Origin: Miltoncostaeaceae bacterium
GTDB lineage: Bacteria > Actinomycetota > Thermoleophilia > Miltoncostaeales > Miltoncostaeaceae
DNA length: 33,617 bases
Assembly (NCBI GenBank): GCA_030598395.1
Contig: JAUVPZ010000004.1
Location: forward strand, 1 to 33,617
Reading direction: 5' to 3'
The notes below the pieces were generated by a model, which saw nothing but the letters and a program-made list of their open reading frames with translations, searched no databases and was not told the DNA's origin. How positions within the stretch are numbered: the stretch's first letter is position 1; every line of letters begins with the position of its first letter. Made by a program: the position numbers and the translations under genes. This document shows positions 9,950 to 20,122 of this stretch, piece by piece.

Positions 9950-11158
9950 GTGGACGAGGCTGTCCGCACCCTGATCGTCGGCGCCGGCCTGGCCGGCAGC
10001 GCGCTGGCGATGCACCTGGCCGAGCGCGGCGAGCAGGACGTCGCGCTCATCGACCCCGACCTCGCCGGCGTGCGCTCCTCTTCCGAGCTCAACGCCGGCG
10101 GCGTGCGCGCCACCTGGTGGCAGCCGATCAACGTCGAGCTGTGCGCCCACACCATCGACTTCCTTCGCTCGCAGGGCGAGCGCGTCGGGTTCAGGCCGCT
10201 CGGCTACCTCTGGATGTACGGGCACGACCTCTGGGACGGGGCCGTGCAGGCGACCGGGCTCCAGAACCGCTTCGGGCGGGAGGTGGAGCTGTTGACAGCG
10301 AGCCACGTGGCCCGGCGGTGGCCGTTCATCGACCGCCTTGACGGGATTGTGGGCGCCACCTTCTCCCCCCACGACGGCCTGGTGAACCCCAATGCCGTGA
10401 AGGAGATCTTTCGGGAGCGCGCGCGCGCTGCAGGCGCGCGCTTTCTCGACCGGCGCCTCCTCGTGGCCGTCGAGCGCCAGGGCGCCGCGGCGCAGGCCGC
10501 GCGGGTGCGCCTGCTGCCCGACCAGGCCGCCGCGCTGGGAGCGCTGGCCGGCCAGCAGGCCGCGCCCGCCGGCGAGCGCATCGTGTTCGAGCGCATTGTC
10601 AACGCGGCCGGTCCCTGGGCCGCCCCCGTCGCCCAGATGCTCGATGCGCCCGTCCCCTGCCGGGCGGTTCGGCGTCAGGTGAGCGTGGTGGCCACGCGCG
10701 ACGCCGACCTCTCGCAGTACGGGATGATCGTCGACACCACCGGGCTCTACTTCCACCACGAGGCGGGCGGGTTGCTGCTGGCGGGCTTCAGCCCGCCCGA
10801 CGACCCTCCCGGCTACAGCTTCCGCTACGACGGCCGGCGCTTCTTCGAGGAGGAGATCTGGCCCCGGCTGGCGGCGCGCAGCTCGGCGATGGACCGCCTG
10901 GAGCACATTCGCGGCTGGGCGGGGCTGTACGAGCTCTCGCCCGACAACTCGGCACTGGTGGGCCCGGTCGCGGGCCTCGACAACGCGTACGAGATCCACT
11001 CGTTCTCGGGCCGCGGGGTCATGCAGTCCTACTCCGCGGCGCTGTCGCTGGCCGAGCTCATGACCGAGGGCGAGTACGTCACCTTCCCCGGGACGGCCGC
11101 GCTGGCCGGGACCCGCTTCGCCCGCGGCGCCCTCCAGCCCGAGGAGCTGCATATCTAG
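9950..11158 (+). CDS. FAD-dependent oxidoreductase (DAO / sarcosine oxidase beta-like superfamily)
   Basis: TLIVGAGLAGSALAMHLAERG (dinucleotide fold), C-terminal GWAGLYELSPDNSALVGPV, FSGRGVMQSYSAALSLAELM. Confidence 0.88.
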   Translation: MDEAVRTLIVGAGLAGSALAMHLAERGEQDVALIDPDLAGVRSSSELNAGGVRATWWQPINVELCAHTIDFLRSQGERVGFRPLGYLWMYGHDLWDGAVQATGLQNRFGREVELLTASHVARRWPFIDRLDGIVGATFSPHDGLVNPNAVKEIFRERARAAGARFLDRRLLVAVERQGAAAQAARVRLLPDQAAALGALAGQQAAPAGERIVFERIVNAAGPWAAPVAQMLDAPVPCRAVRRQVSVVATRDADLSQYGMIVDTTGLYFHHEAGGLLLAGFSPPDDPPGYSFRYDGRRFFEEEIWPRLAARSSAMDRLEHIRGWAGLYELSPDNSALVGPVAGLDNAYEIHSFSGRGVMQSYSAALSLAELMTEGEYVTFPGTAALAGTRFARGALQPEELHI

Positions 11159-11322
11159 TGCCCCGTCAGGGGACGTTGGCGTGTTCCGCCCGCGAAAACC
11201 CCGCGGGGCCAGGACGCAGTGTCATCGGCATGGCGGACCCCATGCCGATGACCGAGGACGCCGCATCCGCGGAGGTTTGCAGCGCGGCGGAGCGTGGCGA
11301 ACGTTTCCTGAGGGGGCACTAG
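11155..11322. repeat. 168-bp imperfect palindrome bounded by CTAG (MITE-like / palindromic intergenic element)
   Basis: Left end CTAGTGCCCCGTCAGGGGACGTT; reverse complement of right end CTAGTGCCCCCTCAGGAAACGTT; centre perfect 13-bp arms GTCATCGGCATGG / CCATGCCGATGAC with 6-nt loop (11221-11252). Confidence 0.88.
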
Positions 11323-12896
11323 GCCGTTGCCTCCTGCTTCTCCGCGTCCTCGGCGGGCGCCTGCTCGCCGGGCTCCGACTCGGCCACCTCGGGCCCCACG
11401 ATGGTCTCGATGAGGCGGGTCAACAGGGCGTCGAGGCTGGCCGCGACGTCGTCGGTGAGCTCCTTCGACTCGCGGATCCTGGCCAGGATCGTGCCCTCCT
11501 CGCGCAGGGCCCCCCGGATCTCCTCGTTCACCCGCACGATGTCGTCGACCGGCACGCGGTCCAGGTAGCCCTGGCCCGCCGAGTAGATGATGGCCACCTG
11601 CTCCTCGACCGGCCACGGCGCGAAGGCCGGCTGGTTGAGGGTCTTCACCTGGCGCTCGCCGCGCGCCAGCGTGCGCTGCGTGACGGCGTCCAGCTCGGAG
11701 CCGAACTGGGAGAAGGCCTCGAGGTCGCGGTACTGCGCCAGCTCGCCCTTGAGCTTGCCGGCCACCTTGCGCATGGCCCTGATCTGGGCGGCGCCCCCCA
11801 CCCGGCTCACCGAGATCCCCACGTTGAGCGCGGGCCGCACGCCCGAGTAGAAGAGCTTGGCCTCCAGATAGATCTGGCCGTCGGTGATCGAGATGACGTT
11901 GGTGGGGATGTACGCCGCAACGTCGCCCGCCTGGGTCTCGATGATCGGCAGGGCCGTCAGCGAGCCGCCGCCCAGCTCGTCGCTGAGCTTGCAGGCGCGC
12001 TCGAGCAGGCGCGAGTGCAGGTAGAAGACGTCGCCCGGAAACGCCTCGCGGCCCGGTGGGCGGCGTAGCAGCAGCGACATCTGGCGGTAGGCGTCGGCCT
12101 GCTTGGAGAGGTCGTCGTAGACGCACAGCGCGTGCTGACCCCCGTACAGGAAGTACTCGCCCATCGAGCAGGCCGCGTAGGGGGCGAGGTACTTCAGCGG
12201 TGCCGACGCCGCCGCGGAGGCCACCACCACGGTCGTGTACTCCATGGCGCCCGCGGCGCTCAGGCGCTGCACCACCTGGGCCACCGTGGAGGCCTTCTGG
12301 CCGATGGCGACGTAGAAGCACATCACGTCCTCGCCGGCCTGGTTGATGATGGTGTCGACGGCGATCGTGGTCTTGCCGGTCTGCCGGTCGCCGATGATCA
12401 GCTCGCGCTGGCCCCGGCCGATCGGAATGAGCGCGTCGATGGCCTTGATGCCGGTCTGCAGCGGCTCCTTCACCGGCTGGCGCTGCACCACGCCCGGGGC
12501 CTTGAACTCCACCGGCCGGTAGTGGTCGGTCTCGATGGGGCCGCGGTCGTCGAGCGGGCTGCCCAGCGGGTCGACCACGCGGCCCAGGAGCGCCTCGCCC
12601 ACCGGCACCTGGATGACCTTGCCCGTGCGCCGCACCGGGTCGCCCTCCTTGATGAGGACGTCCTCGCCCAGCAACACCACGCCGACGTTGTCCTCCTCCA
12701 GGTTGAGGGCCAGACCGATGACGTGGTGCGGCAACTCGAGCATCTCGAGCGCCACGGCGGACCGCAGCCCGTGGACGCGGGCGATGCCGTCGCCCACCTG
12801 CAGGACGGTGCCCACCTCCTCGACGTCGATCTCGCCCTGGTACTGCTCGATCTGCTCGCGCAGCACCTTGGTGATCTCGTCGGGTCGGAGCTTCAT
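11319..12896 (-). CDS. atpA: F0F1 ATP synthase subunit alpha
   Basis: [54 protein letters not shown]. Confidence 0.98.
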   Translation of the reverse strand: MKLRPDEITKVLREQIEQYQGEIDVEEVGTVLQVGDGIARVHGLRSAVALEMLELPHHVIGLALNLEEDNVGVVLLGEDVLIKEGDPVRRTGKVIQVPVGEALLGRVVDPLGSPLDDRGPIETDHYRPVEFKAPGVVQRQPVKEPLQTGIKAIDALIPIGRGQRELIIGDRQTGKTTIAVDTIINQAGEDVMCFYVAIGQKASTVAQVVQRLSAAGAMEYTTVVVASAAASAPLKYLAPYAACSMGEYFLYGGQHALCVYDDLSKQADAYRQMSLLLRRPPGREAFPGDVFYLHSRLLERACKLSDELGGGSLTALPIIETQAGDVAAYIPTNVISITDGQIYLEAKLFYSGVRPALNVGISVSRVGGAAQIRAMRKVAGKLKGELAQYRDLEAFSQFGSELDAVTQRTLARGERQVKTLNQPAFAPWPVEEQVAIIYSAGQGYLDRVPVDDIVRVNEEIRGALREEGTILARIRESKELTDDVAASLDALLTRLIETIVGPEVAESEPGEQAPAEDAEKQEATA

Positions 12897-12933
12897 GGTC
12901 TCGCCTTCCTCGTGTGTCGTGCGTGGGGGAAAC

Positions 12934-13488
12934 TCACAAGACGCCGGCGGCGGCCTCGATGGGCGCCGCGGCGAGGGTGGACCGCAGGTCGCGCAGACGC
13001 CCGCGCACCGAGGCGTCCATCACCACGGAGCCGGCCGACAGCACCAGGCCGCCGATGATGTCGCTGTCGACGCCCTCGGTGAGGTCGACATTGCGGCCGG
13101 TCTCGTCGCGGACCCGATCGACGATGCGCTGGCGCAGGTCGTCGGGCAGTGGCACCGCGGTGACCGCGTGCACCGCGATGCGCCCCTCGGCCGCGGCCAC
13201 GCGTGCCCCGAAGGCCTCGGCGATGGACGCCAGCTCGCCCAGGCGGCCCCGGTCGAGCAGCACGCGCAGGAAGTTCGCCACCAGGGGGTGTGCGTCGACG
13301 GTGAGCTGCTCCACGACGCCCTTCTTGGCCTGGACCTCCACCTCGGGGTCGGCCAGCGCGGCCTCCAGCTCCTCCGAGCCGGCCAGCAGCTCGCGGAAGC
13401 CGTCGAGCTCGGTCGCCACCGCCGAGAGCGCTCCGGCCTCGGAGGCGGCCTCGTACAGCGCCTCGCCATAGGTGCCGGCAACGCTCAC
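12934..13488 (-). CDS. atpH: F0F1 ATP synthase subunit delta
   Basis: [29 protein letters not shown]..., position between atpF and atpA, C-terminal [28 protein letters not shown]. Confidence 0.94.
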   Translation of the reverse strand: MSVAGTYGEALYEAASEAGALSAVATELDGFRELLAGSEELEAALADPEVEVQAKKGVVEQLTVDAHPLVANFLRVLLDRGRLGELASIAEAFGARVAAAEGRIAVHAVTAVPLPDDLRQRIVDRVRDETGRNVDLTEGVDSDIIGGLVLSAGSVVMDASVRGRLRDLRSTLAAAPIEAAAGVL

Positions 13489-14045
13489 CCGCGGCCCTCC
13501 ACCTTGCCCAGCTGCTCCAGGTCGGCGCCCTCGATGGCGTCCTCGATGAGGCGCCGGTGGTCGGCGTCGCCCAGGCTCACCCCCGTGACCTTCTCGGCGG
13601 CCATCAGCGCCAGCACGACCACGTCGTCGCGGAGCCCCGACGCGGCCTGCCGCACGTCGGCCGCGATCTGCGCGTCGGCGTCGGCGATCACGCGGTCGCG
13701 CTGCGCCTGGGCCGCATCGACCAGCTCGTGGCCCTGGCGCTCACCCTCCTTGCGCCCCTGCTGGCGGAGCTGGTCGGCTTCCCGCCGCGCCTCGGCCAGG
13801 CGCACCTTGTAGTCCTCGAGCAGGCGGTTGGCCTCGTCGCGGCTGTGCTCGGCCTCGTCGATGCTCTCTGCGATCTGCTCGCGGCGCTTCTCGACCATCG
13901 CCGCCACCGGACCGAACACGTAGCGCTTCAGGATCCACAGCGTGATCAGGAAGACCACGAGGGTCCAGACCATCAACCCGGGACTGGGCTCCAGCAGCGG
14001 GTTGTCGCTGGCGGCGGGAAGCGCGAAGTCGTATGGGACTGGCAC
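13485..14045 (-). CDS. atpF: F0F1 ATP synthase subunit b
   Basis: N-terminal TM helix then KRYVFGPVAAMVEKRREQIAESIDEAEHSRDEANRLLEDY. Confidence 0.95.
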   Translation of the reverse strand: MPVPYDFALPAASDNPLLEPSPGLMVWTLVVFLITLWILKRYVFGPVAAMVEKRREQIAESIDEAEHSRDEANRLLEDYKVRLAEARREADQLRQQGRKEGERQGHELVDAAQAQRDRVIADADAQIAADVRQAASGLRDDVVVLALMAAEKVTGVSLGDADHRRLIEDAIEGADLEQLGKVEGRG

Positions 14046-14060
14046 GGCGGAACCTGCTCC

Positions 14061-14339
14061 CTAGCCGATGAAGAAGGCCACGAAGCCCATCAGCAGGGCG
14101 TAGAACACGATGGCCTCGGTGAGGGCCAGGCCGAGGAACATCAGCGACATGATCTCGCCGCGAAGCTCGGGCTGGCGGGCCACGGCCTCGACCGTCTTGC
14201 CCATCAGGTAGCCCACCCCCGCGCCCGGTCCGATGGCGCCGAACCCGGTGGCCAGGCCGAGGGCCAGGATCTTGGCGGCATCCTCGACATTGCCCTCCAG
14301 CTGGAGGGGCTGGATGCCCTGAATCAGTAGGTCGTGCAC
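14061..14339 (-). CDS. atpE: F0F1 ATP synthase subunit c
   Basis: GLATGFGAIGPGAGVGYLMGKTVEAVARQPELRGEIMSLMFLGLALTEAIVFYALL. Confidence 0.96.
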   Translation of the reverse strand: MHDLLIQGIQPLQLEGNVEDAAKILALGLATGFGAIGPGAGVGYLMGKTVEAVARQPELRGEIMSLMFLGLALTEAIVFYALLMGFVAFFIG

Positions 14340-14367
14340 GGCAACGCTTCTCCTTGATGGTTCACGA

Positions 14368-15267
14368 TTAGTGGGGTGCCTCGACGGCGAAACCGATGTA
14401 GATGCCGCTGAGCATGGCGAAGATGAAGGCCTGCAGGCCGGCGATCAGCGTCACCTCGAAGACGTAGAAGAACACGCCGACGGGGATGGCGATCAGACCC
14501 GCGAAGCTGGCGAGCAGCAGCACGAACCCGGCGGAGACGATGATCAGGAGGTGCCCCACCAGCAGGTTGGCGAACAGCCGGGCCGACAGGCTGACGAGGC
14601 GGAGCAGCTGGGACATGATCTCCAGAACGAAGATGAACGGCTTGATTGCGGCCGGAGCCGGCGGGATCATCGTCTTGATGTATCCCCCCACGCCGTGTGC
14701 GCGCACACCCTCGACGTGGGTGAGCACGAACACCAGGATGGTGAGGGTGAGGGTGACGTTGATGTTCGCCGTCGCGGCATAGAGCCCCAGGTCGGGGATG
14801 CCCAGCGGGAACACGCCCGACTCGTGCGAGACCGGGAACGGGATGAAGCTGAACACGTTGCTCACCAGGATGAACAGGAACAGCGTGGCGATGAGCGGGA
14901 AGTAGCGCTCGAAGGTGCGGTTGCGCTCCGGCAGCGTGGGCCGCGCGATCTGCGACTCGCTGAACTCGTACATCATCTCCACCACGTTCTGGCCACCGAC
15001 GGGCTTCATGGCGAGCCCCTTGCGCACCACGGCAAGGCCCACGCCGATGCAGATGAGGGACGCGCCGATCAGGTAGATCACGGCCTTGTTGATCGACAGG
15101 TCGAGCGGGCCGAGCTCGATGCTGATGTACGGCTCCAGCGCGAACTCCAGGGCCGGGTCGAAGTCCTCCTCGCCGTTTGAGCCCTCCTCCGCGCCGGCGG
15201 CCAGCGCCGGCAGCGCGAGCAGGCCCAGGAGGACCAGCGTCGCCAGCGCGTACAGGCGCCGCCTCAT
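14368..15267 (-). CDS. atpB: F0F1 ATP synthase subunit a
   Basis: VSLSARLFANLLVGHLLIIV, AFIFAMLSGIYIGFAVE; atpB position in operon. Confidence 0.96.
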   Translation of the reverse strand: MRRRLYALATLVLLGLLALPALAAGAEEGSNGEEDFDPALEFALEPYISIELGPLDLSINKAVIYLIGASLICIGVGLAVVRKGLAMKPVGGQNVVEMMYEFSESQIARPTLPERNRTFERYFPLIATLFLFILVSNVFSFIPFPVSHESGVFPLGIPDLGLYAATANINVTLTLTILVFVLTHVEGVRAHGVGGYIKTMIPPAPAAIKPFIFVLEIMSQLLRLVSLSARLFANLLVGHLLIIVSAGFVLLLASFAGLIAIPVGVFFYVFEVTLIAGLQAFIFAMLSGIYIGFAVEAPH

Positions 15268-15680
15268 TCGGTGAGCTGCTCATGGCCCCGGCGCATGCCG
15301 TGCAGGACCGCCCGGCCTGACAGGTCGAAGGTGAACGCCACCAGGAAGACGCCGGCCGCCGTGAGGCCCACCACCCGGTCGACCGTGAGCGCGACGACGA
15401 ACAGCGCGCCCGCAACCAACCACGCGCGGGCGATGAACGAGATCCCCGCCACGCCCACCGCCGAGGTGGGTGACATGCCGAGCGCCAGCTTGCCCGTGAC
15501 GAGCTGGCCGGCCCAGTTGACCAGCCACAGCCCCACGCCCAGCAGCCATCCCTCGATGGGACCGCCCAGCGCCAGCACCACCGGCAGCGCCAGGATCGCC
15601 ACGATCAGCCCCACCGTCGAGACGAGGAGGACCAGGGGGCCGCGCAGCCCCTCCGGCGCGTGCGGAGCCGCTGCGGTCAA
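15264..15680 (-). CDS. AtpI-like small membrane protein (ATP synthase protein I position)
   Basis: Four hydrophobic segments, directly upstream of and overlapping atpB; probable TTG start. Confidence 0.65.
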   Translation of the reverse strand: MTAAAPHAPEGLRGPLVLLVSTVGLIVAILALPVVLALGGPIEGWLLGVGLWLVNWAGQLVTGKLALGMSPTSAVGVAGISFIARAWLVAGALFVVALTVDRVVGLTAAGVFLVAFTFDLSGRAVLHGMRRGHEQLTE

Positions 15681-15783
15681 GCGCGATCCAAGGTCGGTCG
15701 AACGCGGTGCACAGGTGCCAGTGAGCCTCCGGCCGAAGCGGCGCGGCAGAGCGCCAGTGGGCGCCAGCCGACAAAACGGTCGG

Positions 15784-15789
15784 AGTATA
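15784..15789 (-). promoter_or_regulatory. Candidate -10 element (TATACT) upstream of the atp operon
   Basis: Minus strand reads GGGATATACTCCGACC in the intergenic gap upstream of the atpI-like gene; no clear -35 recognised. Confidence 0.35.
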
Positions 15790-15834
15790 TCCCCGGCGCT
15801 GCCGCCTCAGGGCGGGCTCGCCGGACCGTGGACA

Positions 15835-16968
15835 TTAGTCCCTTGTGGCCCCCGCGACGCGTGCGTCGGCCCGCGCCTTGCGGTTCTCGCGCACGATCTG
15901 GACCACCGGCGTGCTGCGCCACTTGAGGATCTCGAGCACGTAGATCAGGTACATGGACGCGGCCAGCGCCACCAGCCCGGCCGCCGCCAGGCCGAGCGTG
16001 CCGGCGAGCCGCAGGTTGCCGTGGCCGTCCGAGTAGGGCACGAAGCGCATGGCCAGCGCCACCGCACCAAGCAGAGCGGTCCAGGCGTACAGCGCGAGCA
16101 CCGTCTTGCGCTGGCCCCAGCCGATGTTGAAGAACCGGTGGTGGAAGTGGCTGCGGTCGGCCGAGTAGACCGGCAGCCCGTGCTTGATGCGCTTCAGGAT
16201 GACGAACGACGTGTCGAGGATGGGAATAGCCAGCACGACCAGCGGCACCACTACGGCCACCGCGGCGGCGCTCTTCATCACCCCGCTCACCGCGACGCCG
16301 GCGACGACGAAGCCCAGGAGCATGGATCCCGAGTCGCCCATGAACACCCGGGCCGGGTGGAAGTTGTAGAGCAGGAACGCGGCGCACGCGCCGGCGAGCG
16401 CGGCCGCCATGATGGCGGGGTCGGCCCGGCCGAGGGACGCGGCGATGATGGCGAACGAGGTGAGGCCGATGCCGCCCACGCCGGCGGCCAGGCCGTCCAT
16501 GCCGTCGGTGAAGTTGAACATGTTCACCAGCGCCACGAACCACAGCACCGTGAGCGGATACTGGGCCGCCCCCAGGTCGCCGGCGCCCAGGAACGGCAGC
16601 GTGATGTGGTCGATGGTGAGCCCGGCGGCCACCGGCACCGCGGCGCACGCCACCTGCCCCACCAGCTTCACCGACGGGCTGAGGCCCCAGACGTCGTCGA
16701 CGGCTCCGAGCAGCGAGATCAGCACCGCGCCGATCACCAGGCCCCAGGTGGCCCGGTCGGAGGGAAGGAAGAACAGCGCGGGCACCAGGAAGCCCACCAG
16801 GATGGCCAGCCCGCCCAGCCGCGGCGTGGGCCTCTGATGGATGCGTCGGTCGGAGGGGCGATCGACGGCGCCCACCGATCGCGCGAAGCCCGCGGCCGCG
16901 GGCACGAGCGCAACCGTGACGCAGAAGGCGACGATGGCGCTGAGCGCCGGGATGAGTGTGGTCGTCAC
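15835..16968 (-). CDS. MraY/WecA-family undecaprenyl-phosphate GlcNAc-1-phosphate transferase
   Basis: RIHQRPTPRLGGLAIL, ALVNMFNFTDGMDGLAAG, MGDSGSMLLGF, SADRSHFHHRFF. Confidence 0.93.
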   Translation of the reverse strand: MTTTLIPALSAIVAFCVTVALVPAAAGFARSVGAVDRPSDRRIHQRPTPRLGGLAILVGFLVPALFFLPSDRATWGLVIGAVLISLLGAVDDVWGLSPSVKLVGQVACAAVPVAAGLTIDHITLPFLGAGDLGAAQYPLTVLWFVALVNMFNFTDGMDGLAAGVGGIGLTSFAIIAASLGRADPAIMAAALAGACAAFLLYNFHPARVFMGDSGSMLLGFVVAGVAVSGVMKSAAAVAVVVPLVVLAIPILDTSFVILKRIKHGLPVYSADRSHFHHRFFNIGWGQRKTVLALYAWTALLGAVALAMRFVPYSDGHGNLRLAGTLGLAAAGLVALAASMYLIYVLEILKWRSTPVVQIVRENRKARADARVAGATRD

Positions 16969-17067
16969 CGGGGTCGGTACCTCCGGGCGGTCACGGGAGT
17001 AATTCTAGGTCCACCCCTGGGAGCCCTTCAATCGATCGGCCAGGGGCGGACTGTCCCCGGCGCCCGA

Positions 17068-17847
17068 TCACTCGCGCTGCACGAGCCCCGCGCCCCGCAG
17101 CATGGCCGGACGCGGCAGCACGCGCGCCACGGCGGCGGCCGAGTGCGCCACCGGCCCGATCGAGGCGTGGCGGCGGCCCCGCCCGAGCGCGCGCCAGGTG
17201 GCCGCCACGACGTCCTCCGGGTCGCTGGTGGGGATGAGCCACTCGGGCCCCGGCGCGTTCTCGCCCGAGGTCGTCGAGAACTCGGTGCGGGTGGGCCCGG
17301 GCAGCACGGCCAGCGTCTGCACCCCCGTACCGCGAAGCTCCTCGCCCACCGCGTCGGCGAAGCTGAGCTCGAAGGCCTTGCTGGCGGCATAGGTGGCCAT
17401 GTAGGGCAGCGGCTGCCACGCGGAGGCCGAACTCACCACCACCAGGGCGCCGGCGCCCCGCTCCACCATCGGCGGCAGCACGTAGCAGGCCAGGTCCACC
17501 ACGGCGGTGCAGTTGAGCTGCACCATCTCGACCTCGCGTTCGCGGGGGAGGCGATGCAGCGCGCCGCGCGAGCCGAAGCCCGCGTTCAGGATGGCGAGCT
17601 CGAGTGGGCGGCCGGCGGCATCGATGGCCTCTCGGCAGGCGCGCCGACCCTGCTCGGTGGCCAGGTCGGCCGGGACGACCGTGGCGCATGCGCCGAAGGC
17701 CTCCTCGATCTCGGCGGCCAGCGCCCGGAGCCGCTCACCGCGCCGCGCGACGAGCAACAGGTCGTGCCCCCGCCGGGCGAGCGAACGCGCGTAGCGGTCG
17801 CCCAGCCCGGCCGACGCACCGGTGACCAGGGCGAGCGGGCGGCTCAT
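17068..17847 (-). CDS. Short-chain dehydrogenase/reductase (SDR)
   Basis: LALVTGASAGLGDRYARSLARRGHDLLLVARR, NAGFGSRG, SSASAWQPLPYMATYAASKAF. Confidence 0.93.
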   Translation of the reverse strand: MSRPLALVTGASAGLGDRYARSLARRGHDLLLVARRGERLRALAAEIEEAFGACATVVPADLATEQGRRACREAIDAAGRPLELAILNAGFGSRGALHRLPREREVEMVQLNCTAVVDLACYVLPPMVERGAGALVVVSSASAWQPLPYMATYAASKAFELSFADAVGEELRGTGVQTLAVLPGPTRTEFSTTSGENAPGPEWLIPTSDPEDVVAATWRALGRGRRHASIGPVAHSAAAVARVLPRPAMLRGAGLVQRE

Positions 17848-17864
17848 CGGCGTCGGAGTCTAGG

Positions 17865-17909
17865 GGTGCGTCACTTGGCAGTGTCACCGGGCGCCAATTG
17901 CGCGACCGG
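17865..17909. repeat. 45-bp imperfect direct repeat, copy 1
   Basis: ggtgcgtcacttggcagtgtcaccgggcgccaattgcgcgaccgg; 37/45 positions identical to copy 2. Confidence 0.85.
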
Positions 17910-17962
17910 GAGCGTCCCCGGGAAGGCCACGCCCGGCGTGCCCTCCGACGCTACCTCGACGA

Positions 17963-18007
17963 GGTGCGCCACTTGGCAGTGACCGCGGGCGCCAATTGGC
18001 GAACCGG
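17963..18007. repeat. 45-bp imperfect direct repeat, copy 2
   Basis: ggtgcgccacttggcagtgaccgcgggcgccaattggcgaaccgg; starts 98 bp after copy 1. Confidence 0.85.
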
Positions 18008-18144
18008 CGGATGGCGCATCCGCCCGCCCAGCGAGAGCTACGGACACTCGCCGGGTCTCAGCGAACGCTACGGCCTGCCCCTTTCAGACGACTCGGCGTC
18101 GAAGGCGCCAATCGGAGATCGCGCGGGGGCGGCGGCGCGGCGGA

Positions 18145-18166
18145 GCCGGCCGGAGACCCGGCCGGC
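18145..18166 (-). terminator. Hairpin immediately downstream of glyA, possible terminator
   Basis: Perfect 9-bp stem GCCGGCCGG-agac-CCGGCCGGC, a few nt past the glyA stop; no U-tract. Confidence 0.5.
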
Positions 18167-18172
18167 GGACGC

Positions 18173-19462
<1,290 letters not shown>

Positions 19463-19498
19463 GGGCGGTCCTCCGCGGGCCGTGGGTCGAGTTTGAGG

Positions 19499-20122
19499 CT
19501 ACAGGAGGTCCACGCCAGACCCGCTCAGCGCCGCGCGGACCGCGTCGGGGTCGGGCCCGGGCCGCACCAGCGTGGCGGGGTCGCCGTCGTCAATGCCCAG
19601 CAGGTCGACCCCGGCCGACGACGTGCCGGGCAGCTCGCCTCCGTCGAGGACCACGTCGGCGCCCGCGCGCAGGGCCGCGTCGACCCGCTCGAGTGACGCC
19701 GGGGGCGCCTCGCCGGGGACGTTCGCGCTGGTGGCCACCAGCGGCAGCCCGAGGTCGGCCAGCAGGTGGGGGCCCCGCGGAGCGCGCAGGCCCACCGAGC
19801 CGGGCCGGTCGCCCGCGGCGGCGGCGAACCTGCCGTGCGGGTCGGGGACGATGCACATGACCGGGCCGGGCAGCAGCGCCGACGCGGCGAAGGCGGCGCC
19901 GGGCGGCATGTCGGCCAGCGTCTGGGCGAGCTGGGCCGGATCGAACAGCAGCACCTGAAAGGGCTGCGAACGCAAACGCCCCTTGATGCGATAGAGGCCC
20001 TCCACGCCGGCCGGCACGTCGAGTGCCGCGGCGAGGCCGTAGACGGTGTCGGTCGGGATCACCGCCACGCCGCCGTCGCGTAGCACCTCGCGCGCCGCGG
20101 CCACCTGGGCGTCGTCGATCAC
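19499..20122 (-). CDS. L-threonylcarbamoyladenylate synthase (Sua5/YrdC family)
   Basis: GGVAVIPTDTVYGLAAALDVPAGVEGLYRIKGR, LPLVATSANVPGE; GTG start at 20122. Confidence 0.92.
   Translation of the reverse strand: MIDDAQVAAAREVLRDGGVAVIPTDTVYGLAAALDVPAGVEGLYRIKGRLRSQPFQVLLFDPAQLAQTLADMPPGAAFAASALLPGPVMCIVPDPHGRFAAAAGDRPGSVGLRAPRGPHLLADLGLPLVATSANVPGEAPPASLERVDAALRAGADVVLDGGELPGTSSAGVDLLGIDDGDPATLVRPGPDPDAVRAALSGSGVDLL

Noticed and set aside
15802-15815. CCGCC-tcag-GGCGG hairpin upstream of the atp operon
   Set aside because: 5-bp GC-only stem is expected frequently at this base composition; no supporting context
15271-17982. 903-aa plus-strand ORF
   Set aside because: Antisense shadow of the atpI-like gene, wecA/mraY-like gene and SDR; low-complexity His/Arg/Gly-rich sequence typical of GC-rich non-coding frames
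18031-18073. Short direct repeat GCGAGAGCTACGG / GCGAACGCTACGG, 30-bp spacing
   Set aside because: Only two 13-bp imperfect units in GC-rich sequence; too weak to distinguish from chance
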